64,000 nt of DNA from Rotaria macrura (lineage: Eukaryota > Rotifera > Eurotatoria > Philodinida > Philodinidae), in contig OENT01000717.1 of the NCBI GenBank assembly GCA_900239685.1, forward strand, positions 18,392 through 82,391, in the 5' to 3' direction. The position numbers and the translations under genes were made by a program. Within the stretch, counting starts at the first letter, position 1. The number at the start of each line of letters is the position of its first letter. The notes under the pieces are model-generated. The model was not told the DNA's origin. It worked only from the letters and a program-made list of their open reading frames with translations, and did no database searches. Below are positions 28,017 through 40,700 of the stretch, piece by piece.

Positions 28017-28065
28017 TTGCTCCACGAATACAATTCAGTAAACATCAAAACAGGGGCTACAGACT

Positions 28066-28211
28066 TTCGGGAACGGAAAGATTTTTATAACGTTCCCGAA
28101 ATCCTATCAGGGTTCCCTTTCCCGTATTCTATTCCGGAAATCTCCAGAGGAATTCCCTTTTCCGATTCCCGTGGGAAACGGGACGGGAAAATATGGGAAA
28201 AAGTCATTCCC
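28066..28211. repeat. GC-rich GGGAA/TTCCC array with hairpins
   Basis: Starts with a perfect 10-bp hairpin TTCGGGAACG / CGTTCCCGAA (28066-28075 and 28091-28100). Repeated TTCCC and GGGAA words in both orientations follow up to about 28211. The base composition clearly differs from the surrounding AT-rich DNA. A translated frame across it is rich in Pro/Gly/Arg, but this follows from the repeats; I do not call a gene. Confidence 0.6.
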
Positions 28212-28229
28212 GAGGTACCCTAGCTGAGT

Positions 28230-28360
28230 GTGTGGGTATGAGTCTCGAACTGGATGTGGATTTGAATTTCGGTATGGGTGCGAGTGTCAGTATGTATGCC
28301 AGTAGTTCGTGTAGGAAAGATCCACACCCATACCTGCATCTACACCCGCACTCAAAGTCG
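28230..28360. repeat. Degenerate GTGTGGG / CCCACAC patch
   Basis: GAGTGTGTGGGTATG and GGTATGGGTGCGAGTG on the left, then CCACACCCATACC and ACACCCGCACTC on the right, so G-rich and C-rich halves face each other. The words resemble the TGTGGG telomere unit reported for bdelloids, but strongly degenerate. Confidence 0.45.
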
Positions 28361-28469
28361 CATTTCTAAAACTGCTTCAGCGTTGGGTGTGGAATTGGAG
28401 GTGTGGCTATTATTTTCACGCACAGCCACAGAAAACAAAGATTCACACGCACACTCTGTTATCCTCCAC

Positions 28470-28775
28470 ACTCATCATGGACCGTTACAGAGAAAAGGAG
28501 CTTTTAATCCCCGACCTTGTTAGAAGAAAACAAAGATCATCGCTGACCGTGATAAACAAAATCAACACCCTCAGATATATTGACATGGGAAATAGAACCG
28601 ATCACAGACCGTAAAAGAGAAAATGTATAGCCATCAAAAACGTTTACAGAACATACCAATACCGATCGCCGATGATGAAGAAGACAACGAAAAGCCATCG
28701 CATACCGTGACAAAGAAAAACTATTATCCATCACAGAGCGGGTTAGAGAAAACCAATAGCCATCCCGTATTATGA
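28470..28775. repeat. Degenerate ~33-bp minisatellite
   Basis: At least six units of the type ACCGTGACAaAGAAAA followed by a TAGCCATC-like half (clear at 28547, 28606, 28706 and 28737; about 32-33 bp apart where intact). Read on the minus strand (28818-28537, 93 codons) this gives an imperfect 11-residue repeat DGYxFSLxRSV. I cannot tell whether it was ever translated. Confidence 0.55.
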
Positions 28776-29261
28776 CTGGGGACTCGAGAGAGCATTCGCC
28801 AATTTTGAGAAGTAGCATCTAGTGGCGATGACTGAGCTTGGGAGAAGTTCTTGAGTATGATCGAAGACTGTATATCAATTAAGTATTGTTCGTACATATG
28901 AACTAGTTCCTTATTATAATCCAGCTGGATTGGGCAAAGGGTTGGAAACAAATGTTTCGGAATCTATATCGAACTAAAGTGTTTTTATGTATCTATAGAA
29001 TCAATATCTGAGTCTTTTTGCACATGTAAATCCGTAGGGATTCCGCTAACAGTTTTTTCCTACTAGAAATCTGAATCCTGGAAAGCAATGGTGAAAAACT
29101 CTATCTAATCATTTTCAGAAGAACACTGTAAGATATGTATTTTTGTTTATATTGGTTTGAATGACGAAAAATTTCGACAACATGACATTTCGAATACTTT
29201 GATTATATTTTAACACATTCCATTTTCAGCAAGTAAAGAGAAATTACCAAAAAGAAAGGAA
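28776..29261. other. Unassigned sequence between minisatellite and Cys/His-rich frame
   Basis: No gene or repeat that I can support. The segment ends in what would be the 3' flank of the minus-strand frame-broken gene. Confidence 0.5.
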
Positions 29262-29644
29262 TTATGATTCAGGTGAGTCACGTCCATCATCCGTAATATT
29301 GCAATGGCATATATGAGGTCCATGGCGAGCTGATTTCGGATAAAAGTGTAAATGATGAGGATACTTATTACTTTTGATAGGATCGCATTCGTAAGCACCA
29401 TGGTAAGTGCTGTAATGAATGTAATGAGGATATGAGTGATAACCATAGGTCGCATCAGCTCGACGACGCATTTATAAAGTGGGCCAATGAGAGGGCCAAG
29501 ATGAGATGCATAGAAACTTAAATTGGCATTACAGTCTTTATGCTGTGTAGCATCCCAGTACGAATCAGAACATTTGTAGCATTTAGGCCAAGCGCGTCCG
29601 TTACAACACGCAACGCGGAAGTATTTTGAAAAAGGTGGCGTCAT
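29262..29644 (-). pseudogene. Cys/His/Tyr-rich protein broken by a frameshift (or missed intron)
   Basis: Minus strand. The first frame, from ATG at 29644, reads a Cys-rich segment (VACCNGRAW, CYKCSDSYWDATQHKDC) down to GPLIGPLYKC at about 29470. Past that point the same frame turns hydrophobic and uncoding-like. The +1 frame instead reads MRRRADATYGYHSYPHYIHY, then continues with many His/Tyr and two more Cys (ICHCN), ending at TAA 29262. The change of frame within a few codons suggests one protein of about 125 aa with a single frameshift, or a very small unrecognised intron. TTTATTTAG just upstream of the ATG could be an acceptor, so an upstream exon with a signal peptide is possible. No family recognised; a sequencing error is an alternative. 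Confidence 0.4.
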
Positions 29645-31403
29645 ATGTTAAGTTACACTTCTAAATAAACGAAAGAAAATAACCAATGATTCTTTTCATT
29701 CAACATAATCTTGGCGCAAAAATATCAAAACATTTTCTACTTTGTATTAGTTGGATTCAAATATTGAAAAACGAACTGCGATTCTCTTGGTGGTATTAGA
29801 GAAAGATACTCAGTCTGTTAGAATCTTTTATCAAAAATTTTTATATCAATCAGAAGTAAAAAGTAACTTGCGATTAAAAATTTGTGAAACTTAATGTTGG
29901 CACGATGTCTATGATTTGAATTGTGCTTCACATCGATAGATCGTGAATTTTCGAGTATGATTAATTTCTTAATAATATAGAAACGACTAAAATGAATTCT
30001 TGTACTATATCCAACGAAGAAGATATTGATTCAAAAAGGGTATTTGTTTACAGTGCATAAGAAGTGCATGCTAGAACAGAGTACGAATGCGAGATAAACG
30101 TTCCATATACTAATACGTGATTCAATCATATGATGATGTCTCTATCACTCTGAATATCTCGATAACTCTCATTTCTTACTTCACATTTTTGAAGAATTGG
30201 CCACCAACAAATGAAAAATAAAATGAAAACAATGAGCTTTATTCAACAAAAATACTCAAAAGAGACTTTTTCTCAAATACAGATTTTTATGGAAAAATTC
30301 CCAGTATCATATGGATTTCCATGGTTTCACCTTGTCCACATTCATCAACTTCGTTCTATTTTCATCAGTGGTACTCATATAATAGCAGAATAAATTTCTC
30401 AGATTCCCATCATGGTTATGTGACTCATCAAAAAGTCTATGGCAGACTGTTGTTTTTCCTCATAATAATGGAAAATTTCACAATGCGGAGCTGACTCGTA
30501 CGAATTTTTACTTTTTCACCTGGACCGAAAAATCCTATTTCGCATACATTCAACATATTTCATCAGTTTTTTCATTATAGTTTGCAATCATTAATTTTCG
30601 TGAAAGCGAGGAATAGAAATATTTTGTCATTTATTATGTTGTTGACTTCCATTTTCGCCGAATTTTGTACTCCCCGACGACGATTTTCACCCACTCCACT
30701 TTCACCAATTTCCATTTTCTCTATGATTTTTGTTTCGCAGACAACATTTTTTGACCGAAAACTACCTGGGAGTGCATGTGTGTGGGGTGCGGGTGTGTAC
30801 TTTAAGTTGAAGGATACCGACACCCACACCCACGATTGTTTTGCATAATTAAATAAAAATAAACGTAAGAAAGGGACTAGTTACTGTTCAAACAACTAGT
30901 CTAGCTCTACGGAAAAGTGTAAGCCACAAATGCCAAATCGAAAGTTTGTAAAGATGAACTGCAAAATTTTGATTTCATTTGTCAGTCGTTTTATATTATT
31001 CGGAATAGTAATAAACAAGAACTAAACTTTATACGTGTATCGTACGCACAACACTTGATATGGAAATGCTTCTCTTCATATGTATACAGAACTTCTTTCT
31101 GCTCATAGTAATTGTTGAAATACCTCACTTTTTAAATCTATTCATATAGCAATACGAAGAGCAATAAGTACAAGAACGAAAACAAAGATGAAGGAGAAAT
31201 GTATCGTATATGTATATGCGTGTGCGTTCGTGAATTTGGAAGTACGATTGGGTAGGCTGAACTTTTCTGTTTCATACCAGATAAAAAAAGAGTGAATATT
31301 ACTTGGATGAATGCAGAATAACTTCAAACTAGACAAAGATTTAAGACAAAACAAAGTAATACAGAAAAAAATCAAAACAAACAAAACCATGCATAGTAAA
31401 CTA
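29645..31403. other. Non-genic stretch with C-rich patches
   Basis: AT-rich up to about 30580. Then 30640-30730 carries loose repeats of TTTTCACC/TTTTCGCC-type words, and 30765-30833 holds telomere-like words (separate entry). No gene supported. Confidence 0.55.
30765..30833. repeat. Short telomere-like patch (TGTGGG / CCCACA words)
   Basis: GTGTGTGGGGTGCGGGTGTG followed about 25 bp later by ACACCCACACCCACG, i.e. about two and a half CCCACA units on one strand. Known biology: TGTGGG is the telomere repeat described for bdelloid rotifers. Chance similarity or a (GT)-rich microsatellite is equally possible. Confidence 0.4.
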
Positions 31404-31701
31404 CCCAGGCAGACAAACATTTGGAAAAACGCGTTTAAACGCACAATCGGGAACGACGATTGTGAGTCACTAACGCTCATTAACAACACGCAAGAAACAC
31501 GTTTTTTACGCAGAATTTTCACTTTCTGAGCGTGAAAACGGATAAAAACTCTAATTTTGATTGTTTAAACGCANNNNNNNNNNNNNNNNNNNNNNNNNNN
31601 NNNNNNNNNNNNNNNNNNNNGTGAATGAGCGTTAGTGACTCACAATCGTCGTTCCCGATTGTGCGTTTAAACGCGTTTTTCCAAATGTTTGTCTGCTTGG
31701 G
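31404..31701. mobile_element. Non-autonomous TIR DNA element (~300 bp) with TA target duplication
   Basis: Inverted arms 31404-31484 and 31621-31701 (81 bp) match with two differences. They start CCCAGGCAGACAAACATTTG and CCCAAGCAGACAAACATTTG reading inward. Both ends are flanked by TA (31402-31403 and 31702-31703), as expected for Tc1/mariner- or PIF-type insertion. No transposase is present. An assembly gap of Ns lies at 31574-31620 next to the right arm, so true length is unknown. It sits about 50 bp beyond the stop codon of the Patched-like gene and may contribute to that gene's 3' end. Confidence 0.75.
31574..31620. other. Assembly gap (47 N)
   Basis: Run of N directly abutting the right terminal inverted repeat. 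The repeat probably broke the assembly. Confidence 0.98.
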
Positions 31702-31752
31702 TAAAGAGAAAAAAAAACAAAATCACAGAAGGAAATAATAACACAGTAAGTT

Positions 31753-34700
31753 TTAAATCGGACCGTTTATCCTTCGACTTGATTCGTCAAAAACATTATT
31801 AGTTTCGATTCCCTGTGTTAATGATTGACTTCCAACAATAACAGTTATGGCAGGATTTATGACAGTATCAATTTGATCATCATCATCTTCATTGGATTGA
31901 AATAAGTAAATCCATGCTGGAAGCATTAAATTAATTAAGAGAAAACATATGATTGATTGATAAATCAATGTACTACGGATTATTTGAAAGAGATACGTTT
32001 GAATTGGAAATAAATATAAGACGCATGCAGACATTATTAATGAAATAATTACACGATTGTATTTCCATTTATTCTTTGTTCCATTGTGACAAATGTGAAC
32101 AAATGTATCGATAAATAATATCGGCACGACATACAACCAAGATGCATTGGCGAAATTAAATGTTAAATCATGAAATAGATACAAAATAGTTAAAGTACCT
32201 GCTAGTAGAGCAAGTAAATGAGAAGTAATTAAGAGACTTCTTTTAAATGAAATAAATAAAACAAATGTACTAGTAAGACTGCATATTATTAATGCAAAAT
32301 TTAACAAGCACATTTCAATTCGTAACTGTGCTAATGATTCATAACTTGAAAAAATTAAACTATAAGGAAATATGGATGGTATGGGATTTTCCTTTGCATA
32401 CGTATACATTTGATTCATCGTTCGAATATCTTCACGATCACCTGAAAGAATACAAGATTTTTGATTTTTTACTTTCTGTTTCCCTATAAAACCTATTATC
32501 TTATCGTATCAGCATATTAGCATCTGACTCAATTTTAAAAAATACACAGAATCACACGATCTGGAAAAGTATAAATTATATTCGATGATATTTGTTTAAG
32601 ATTTCATGTATATATGCATGCTTTTGAATAGAATTTCATCGTGTGAATCATAAACTGAAACCTTGTTCAGGCCTCACAGAAGAACCTAAAAAATCAGGAC
32701 AGCTTGTCCGCGTAGTATTTGAATTACGATGTAATTCAATTACTACGCGAATAAACTGCCCTGAGTTTTTAGGGTCTTCTACGAGGTCTGCTTGTTGATT
32801 GTTTCAATTTTCTCTCGGGAAACAAAATTTTGCTAATATTTATGGTAACTTTTGTGGTATAAAACGAACGGTATAATGCGGCGTAGATGCATTGCAGCAA
32901 AATAGAAACAAACTTGTGTATCAATAGGAAAAGGATTTGTACGGTTCAAATAGTTTTAGTATTCAAAATAAAATCTGAGCAAATAAATATACAGATAGTA
33001 AATAAGTAAGAAAATATGTTATTAGGCGAATCCTTTTGAGATTCAAATGTGAAACGTGGTGTTCCGAGTTTTACTAATCAAAGTGATATTATTTTATTCT
33101 CTCTGTTTGAAGAAATTCATTGATGATCTATGATCATAAACCAACATCTAATATAATCGATAATAATCTTTGATCAGTATGTGTCACGATGTATCGTAAA
33201 TTTACACTTGTTGTGTAAAAGTTCTAGTTCCATAGCAGTCGAATTTTTTTTCCAAGAGCTGAAACTTCTATCAAACTGATTGTACTTGTAAAACATATTT
33301 CTTAAGTAGAATAAAAACGTTTTGAATCCCGGAAATGAAAATCATAGGAATAAAACATGGAATTTCGGTATTGGAATATAATCTATTGAGTTGTTATCCA
33401 TTCACTGAGAATTGAAATACGACAACCTGTTGCTCTCGGTAACAGTGGTACGCAGATTTAGCTTCAGCTCTACCAATAGACATAGAAGTATCATAAATCT
33501 ATCTTTAATTAATTTACTATCAGTTATAGTTTGGTACAATCTCTGCATCGCTTTTTCTTATAATGTTATAATTACAAAAAGTACACAATTTTTTTTTGAC
33601 ATTTGCTCATAGAAATAATAGAAAGTGCTAAGGCGTGCACTCAACATGCAGTCTAGAAGGTTCTAAGTAACTTCGGTTTGAGAACATTCGAAAACTTTCC
33701 ATGAACATGATAGGTTGATTATATGCTCTTGATCAACCGTCATGTTTTCTTGAGAACGAAACTCGCCTATATACACAACATTACCAAGTTTTTCCGTCTA
33801 CATAAATTTCACATCTTTAGACATGCGAAGAATCCCACATAGATAAGATCAACCGAAAAAAAGCTGCTCATTAAATAGAAATTCATTGAAAAAAGACTAT
33901 CATGCAAAGCTGAGGAATGAGTTACTTTACAACAGCTGAACACTCTCTTTAACCCAAGTGGAAATATTTGTAATACATAACTCTACCATCCTAACATCTG
34001 TCTATTGGATAGCAAAGTGATGCATCGAATATGATGAGCTCAGTCCACTTGTTAATTTGCAGATTCGATTCGAGATTAGGTTATCATGTATTAAAAGAAA
34101 AGAGTGCCGATATAAATATACAATTTTGTTAATTTCATCATAGATCTATCTTATTTTCTATGACTAGAAGCAGTTCTAGGTCAGACATTTTCAATCTATG
34201 CTTTTGATCTAATTATGTCTAACACTATCGTGTTGCAATTATATTTTAATATCATACAGAAAAAATCTAAAAAATTGCACGCATCAATTAACAAAATTTT
34301 ACCTTTAATTGATCTATACTGGCAATAAAATCTTGATGCTGCTATAACTGAATGATTTTTTTCTTCATTTACAATTAAATCATTTTTTGAAAATGGTGTT
34401 ATACGAAATTCTAACTCATCTGTTCCTTTTGTAACAGTGTCTATATCTTCATGATCTAACCATAATAATTTAAATGAATTTGTTCTTGCTTCATCCATAC
34501 ATTGTTCAAGTAAACTATGAATTGCTCGTTTTGTTTGTTCATTGTCGTAATCAACTGGCTTCGGTACGGTAAACATAATAATAGGACCAATATCGAAGTC
34601 ACCTATTTGTGATTGCATATAAGATCGTAATGAATGGGCATCATTTGAAAGAAATTTATTTTCAAATAATCTTGTATCAATCGAAAGTGCAAACCACATA

Positions 34701-37700
34701 CTTACTACTATTGACACTATCAATAATAGGCATAAAATAGACGAAAAGAGTTTCTTCCATATTGAATCCATATTGAATAAAGAACCAATTTTAGATTTTA
34801 CTAATTTTGATAGTTTCGATTGTCTATTCGTCTTTGTATAATAATCTTTTCTTAAACGACAACAACATAGACAATGTCGACGTGATGACACACGTTTTAA
34901 TGTTATGACCAGACATGAGGAAAAAAATGTTGAATGTACAATATAATTAACAAATATGTACAATGCTAGAGTTAAGCAGATGGGCATCGTTGACGACATC
35001 GGTGAACATATTGAAAATAAGAAATAGACAAAGGATATAATTAATGTTGATACCATAAAATATGGATGAGTTGCTTCGATGATTGATGGAAGAATTTTTT
35101 CTATATCAATCTGTGACGAAACATCAGTTATTGTGTTCAAATGTTCTTTAAGTTTTTGATGATATTCACCACATACAATCGAAAAACGCATGCTATCCAC
35201 CACTAAAATCAAATGAAAACAAACAATTAATTTTTCATTGTATAAATTATGAAAAAAACAAGTTTGATTACTCCCGAAAATTCATAGAAGACAAAGACCG
35301 TCTTATTCTTCAATGTTGACAAGGCAACTTTCTACTTCTTCTAATTGTAAATTATTAGTTAAACTTTGATTAATATGATACAATCTTGATATGACATTCA
35401 AAATATCTCATCTTAAGAACTCGTGAAGCTTGCATTCAAAATTGAAGAGGTTTATTTACATAGATTACTATAGACATTCCATACTGAACGATGATGGTTG
35501 CTGGCCCTCAATCTTCAGCTCTAACCAGAGCATTTACTAAAGTAAATAAACTAATAAAATTTCGATTTGAAATTACGCTCATACAAAGATACAATTATAC
35601 TAAGAATATGTTCTTGATGTGTCGTAGTTTGGTCGAAAGGAAAAATCTTTAAACTGAAAACTATCAGAAAAGCGATATCTTCAGTGGTTGACGACATTTA
35701 AACGCCTACAACAGTTCAGTGTTACTTTTTAATTATGGAGTGCAAGTTCATCATCCTAATATAACATCATTCATAAAATTTCTGCACGGAAAAGAAAGTT
35801 GTTTTAACCACATGCATATTCAATTTAATGCAGGATTAGGAGCGAGAAAAAGCAAACAAGAACAATTGTAATATAACGTTGTATAGATAATCTTGATATA
35901 ACATAGTATGATGGTCTTACAACTTCCATGGAATATTTAGATGGATTATCATTTGTTGTTGCTAAAAGAAAAGATGACATTTTTCTCTTTACCTTTTAAC
36001 TTGTACATTATCCTTTTTTACAATGTTAAATTCATTGGATACTATGAATAGTGTGTCTCGCTATATATCATTAAAAACAGTTTCGACCCTTTTCCCCTTC
36101 CTATTTTTCGACATTTTTCTTTTCGACCAAACTACGGACAACCGTTTTCTTAACGAATAATGCAAATTTTAATTTTGTATATTGACGGCTAATAACGATA
36201 TATAATTTATTAAAAATTCAACAATGTCGAAGGAAGAATATTCTATCGATCATAAGATGTTTGTACGAGCCAAATTTTTCTTCTTCATATATTTCTATGA
36301 CTACAACTGTGTCCAAAAACCCAGTACAACAGCGATGTATTCGTTTCAGCTACTTATACCAACGGAATATTTTCAACTGTCTCATGTCTTACTTAAACTA
36401 TTGCTTATATGCTTAATAGAAATTTAAACATTCCTTAATACTCGAAATAGTTCATTCTCTATTTAATAGTTTGAAATTACTTTTAAATACCTTCCGCTGT
36501 ATCCCTCTTCAGGATTGATAACTAGAAAAATTGTATTCTTATTGTTTTAACGGTTTAGAACACAGTAATACACTATTACATTTTATCGTTATCGTATACT
36601 ATACTTAAGAAAATGTAACTCGTATATGATTGAATTTAATCGTTGAGTGAGATTCATTTTTTGATGTTGCCGTCGGCATTAGCATTGATGTTCAAATGAA
36701 AGCCAAAAAAACATGTAATATTTTATCATTATCCATTCGATTCGAACACACTTTTTTGTTGAGCAAGGCTAGTTCTCCACATAGGGATTCATGCCGTTCT
36801 GTGTGCTTCCATTCTATTAGTTGTTCTAAATGAATATGCTCAATATGGTATGATCATCTAGGCTGCTTAAAAAAACGAAATGAATAGAATTTCACTAGTT
36901 TTTTTCGTCTCCAAAGTATGATCACTTTGGACTTTTCGATCATCAATTTCCCTACACAAATGTATCATTTTTCAACTCATTTCGTCCTATAATGACAAGT
37001 GAATTTGTTCATCTTCTCTCGAAGAACACTCGTTTCCAAATAGAATCAATACCGATACTCTAAACTTTATGTTCACTTGGACTTTCGAGAAATCCAAATT
37101 CTTCTATTATGACGACAGAAAATGCTAGTCTAATTTTCAATACGAGATGAATTTTGTTTTTCTACTTACAGGCAACAATAAAAATTAGAAGTGTCATCGG
37201 TTCAATAAGTTTAACACGAAAAATAGATATTAAACCAAACGTAGCACCCGTTGAAAGGCCAATACTGAGTATTCCACACATTGGTAAATAGCCTACTGAT
37301 GTGTGAAAATTACCCTGAATAATTAGGAAAAAACACAGAAGAATAATGAAGATTAAAAACATAATGACCAAATACAATCCTTCATCGTGTGCTTTCTTCG
37401 TAATGGCATCTGATATAGCCGTTGATGTTGACGGAAACAATTCAATTAATTTTGATTCAAACACATTATTAAGATAATGTAGTGCTTCACGTTCCCATTG
37501 AACAGCTAATTGTCGCTTTTTTGGTGTGGATGAATCTAATGAATATCGCAGACGAAACAGTGGCACATAGGAAATAATTTTATCGGATGATGTTGTATTT
37601 GATCTTGCTGAATGATCATGTTCTCCAGTTTCTTCATCGTCTTCGTAATCGGAGACGATCGGTACAGGATTTGTTAGCTGATAGTTTTTACCGAACATAA

Positions 37701-40700
37701 AACTTGGAATACCATTAGCACCAGAAGATTCATCGAAATAGTACCCATGTTTCGGAAGAACTAGAGCATGCATGGAATTTCGAAATTTCTGGCTCAATAT
37801 ATAATTTCCATCAATCATGCAACCATGATTCATTTGTGTGCATAATGATGAATAACTATATTCTATTAACTCAGTTGTATCATTTATGCGAATAGATCGA
37901 ATTTCCTTATCCAAAATTTGAATCTAAATATGAAAATTTAATCTTGATAATTGATGAAGGATGAAAGATTAAGTTCATGTCAATTTTCTTCATTCACTTT
38001 CGAGTTTAATAGAAAGAAATATACAGTAGACGAATAGATTTACTCTTCATTCGTACATATATTAATAGAATTCAATTGAGAAACAGTATTGCATTCACTA
38101 AATTCAAAAGTAATGTCTCCGATTTCTCTCCTTGTGCTGAATATATTTTCCGCGAAAAATTCAATACTAATAATAGAATCTATCTGCTGAACTATGTAAA
38201 TATTTAGGCGAAAGTTTCCTTTGTTTCTTTCATGTGTGACGATGAACGTTTTTTTTGTATAAACTGGAATACCCAAGACATTCAATAAAAGATGATCTGC
38301 TAGTACTGATCTAGACGATACTGAGTAGAGTCATAAACATTATTTCAAGGACTTTTTTTACTGTACTATCTATTCCAATCGGTAGATTGTTGAAAAAATT
38401 GAATCTTTCAATAACAAAGTCTGTTATAGTAATACGTATTCAAACCGTTTTGAGAACCGACAGTTATCTATCGTTTTGTTTTCAACTTTAAATAGAGTCA
38501 TAGGACTTAATTGTTTACTACAAAAATCGAAATGGATTAGTCATAATTAACTTTTCTGTGATAACGATAAAAATACATGAGGACTGAAAAAAGAGAAACG
38601 TATTCAAGTTTTGCCTTTTGTTCGATTTCTCTACTTCACAAATAGATAAAACACTCATAGCATAGATAAAAATCATAGAAAGACTCGATTTATCAGGACT
38701 CCCTTCTCAAATTACGGTCATTTCAATGTGTTGTCAGCTTAGTAAAACATATTTCAAAAATAAATTGTAAGAAGGCATCTGCAAGTAAAAGTTTTAGAAA
38801 CTATTCGCATCACTTGAAAGTTGTGAACTCAGATGACTGATTTCACATGAACCAAGATTATGTTCAAAAAAACGTGAAAACTTCGTACTTAAGTCGGAGA
38901 GTTATGTGTACTTCAAAAAGTGAATGAGACAATTCAGTCATTCTAGAATATGTGCACGGAAGAAGTATCCTGGTAAACGTTTTTGGGAAACCTCAAAACT
39001 AGTGGTCATCTGAGACATATCAAAGCATTTGGTTTCTGGATGCAGTTTTTGTACATTTTCAGACCTTTCTCAGGCAATGTTTTGTTAGAAAGTTACGGTT
39101 TGGTTCAAAACTAATATCATATTCGGAATCAACGTTAAAAACTGAGTCGATTTCTATACGTTGTGGATAGTTCAGAGAAAAAAGTTCTTTTTGAAAAAAT
39201 CCCTGTACCCTCCCTCAGGGATTGTTTGGTCAATAATAACAGTTTTTTCAATAACTCAGCCATTTCTTGCCAGATCCTTCTCATCTTCGAACTCGACCGA
39301 GATATTGATCAGATAATTCTGTGTACAAAATTTCAGCTCAATTGAATGTATTTGTAAAGAGGTATCGTGTAAACGGCCGGTCGGACACACTGACCAATTC
39401 TAGAGTGTACTCCCTTTTTTGAGTACACAAAAAAGATATAGCGAACAATTCCGATGATTTGAACTCCTTAAGCTAGATCAAACGACACAACGTTGATTTA
39501 AACTGAAATTTTCATATTATCATACAAAATATGAAATCTACTATTGTAGAAAATGAGAATTGGAAGTTCATTGAGGCCATACGAATTATAATTGTGTGCA
39601 AAGATACTAGTGAATGCAGCATAACGTAAAAAAGCAAGACGACGTAACCGAAAACAAAAACTCTAAAGTTTCTATTTACATTTTGTGTTGTACCGTAATG
39701 AGTTCAAATGAAATATACATGAACCAGACGATTCCATACATTGAATGAAATACTCGATTAATATCATTTTTTGTTATTAAGAGGAATGAATGTTCAATTA
39801 TTATTTGTAAGCTACTTTTTTTCATCGAATTTTAAATATTCAATGTGAATAGACGATGATGTTCTGTTTCTCTAGCTCATACTTCGCATGTTTTCACGAT
39901 TCTGTTCGTTCTGACAGGCATCGAGCACAATTAAGTTTGCACTTTCGAAACTTGTTTACATAGTAAACAAAGAAGGAAGAAAGTAAACCAAGTGTGAGAT
40001 AATCAATTCTATCTCATGTACTTGACATATATTGAAGCTTCGATGATAATTCGTTAAATTTCGATAGTTATGAAATATACTTATTGTCGTCAATGATAGC
40101 TGATAATTTATCAAGTGCCGTCAGATACAACTTTCATTGTTTCTCCTACGCTTGTCCGTAAGTGTTGTACAAATAGAAATGAAGAAATTTCATCTTAATT
40201 AAAAGCTAGGGTTCAAGCATGAAAACGAACATATATTTTTTCCAGTTGCAATACTCTCTTCATATGACTTCTCATCAGACAAGACGCATCTGCATTCAAT
40301 TAATGAACAGAAATGAAAATAAACCTTTTCTATTTTATCTATACCTCGTTTATGATTTGTTCAGTGAGCATATTTGTTTGATTGTCGCTTTTTGTATTCA
40401 TATCCAATTTTCTTTTTATAATTATGTCTAATCCTGGATAAAGGTTCAAGTGTTGATGCATACGCAATTCAGTGTCATTGCCAAACAGCTTTCTTAGAAG
40501 AAAAGCATTTTTCATTGCTTGGCCTTTTCGCATAATAAAATCATGTTGATCAAATGGACGTATTTCCATTAGTAAAAAGAAACAGACTGTAAGTGCAACA
40601 GTTGTTAGTAGACTAAATGAAAGTATTGACCATGAAAAACGTATTAAAAATTTCGAATAAATATTTGAAAATTGTTTCCATTTTGAACTCGACGTTTGCC

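Noticed and set aside
38040..38285. 81-codon minus-strand frame between Patched-like exons 1 and 2
   Set aside because: Exon 1 (..TEQIINE) joins directly in phase 0 to exon 2 (IQILDKEIRS) to make a continuous expected helix; adding this frame breaks it.
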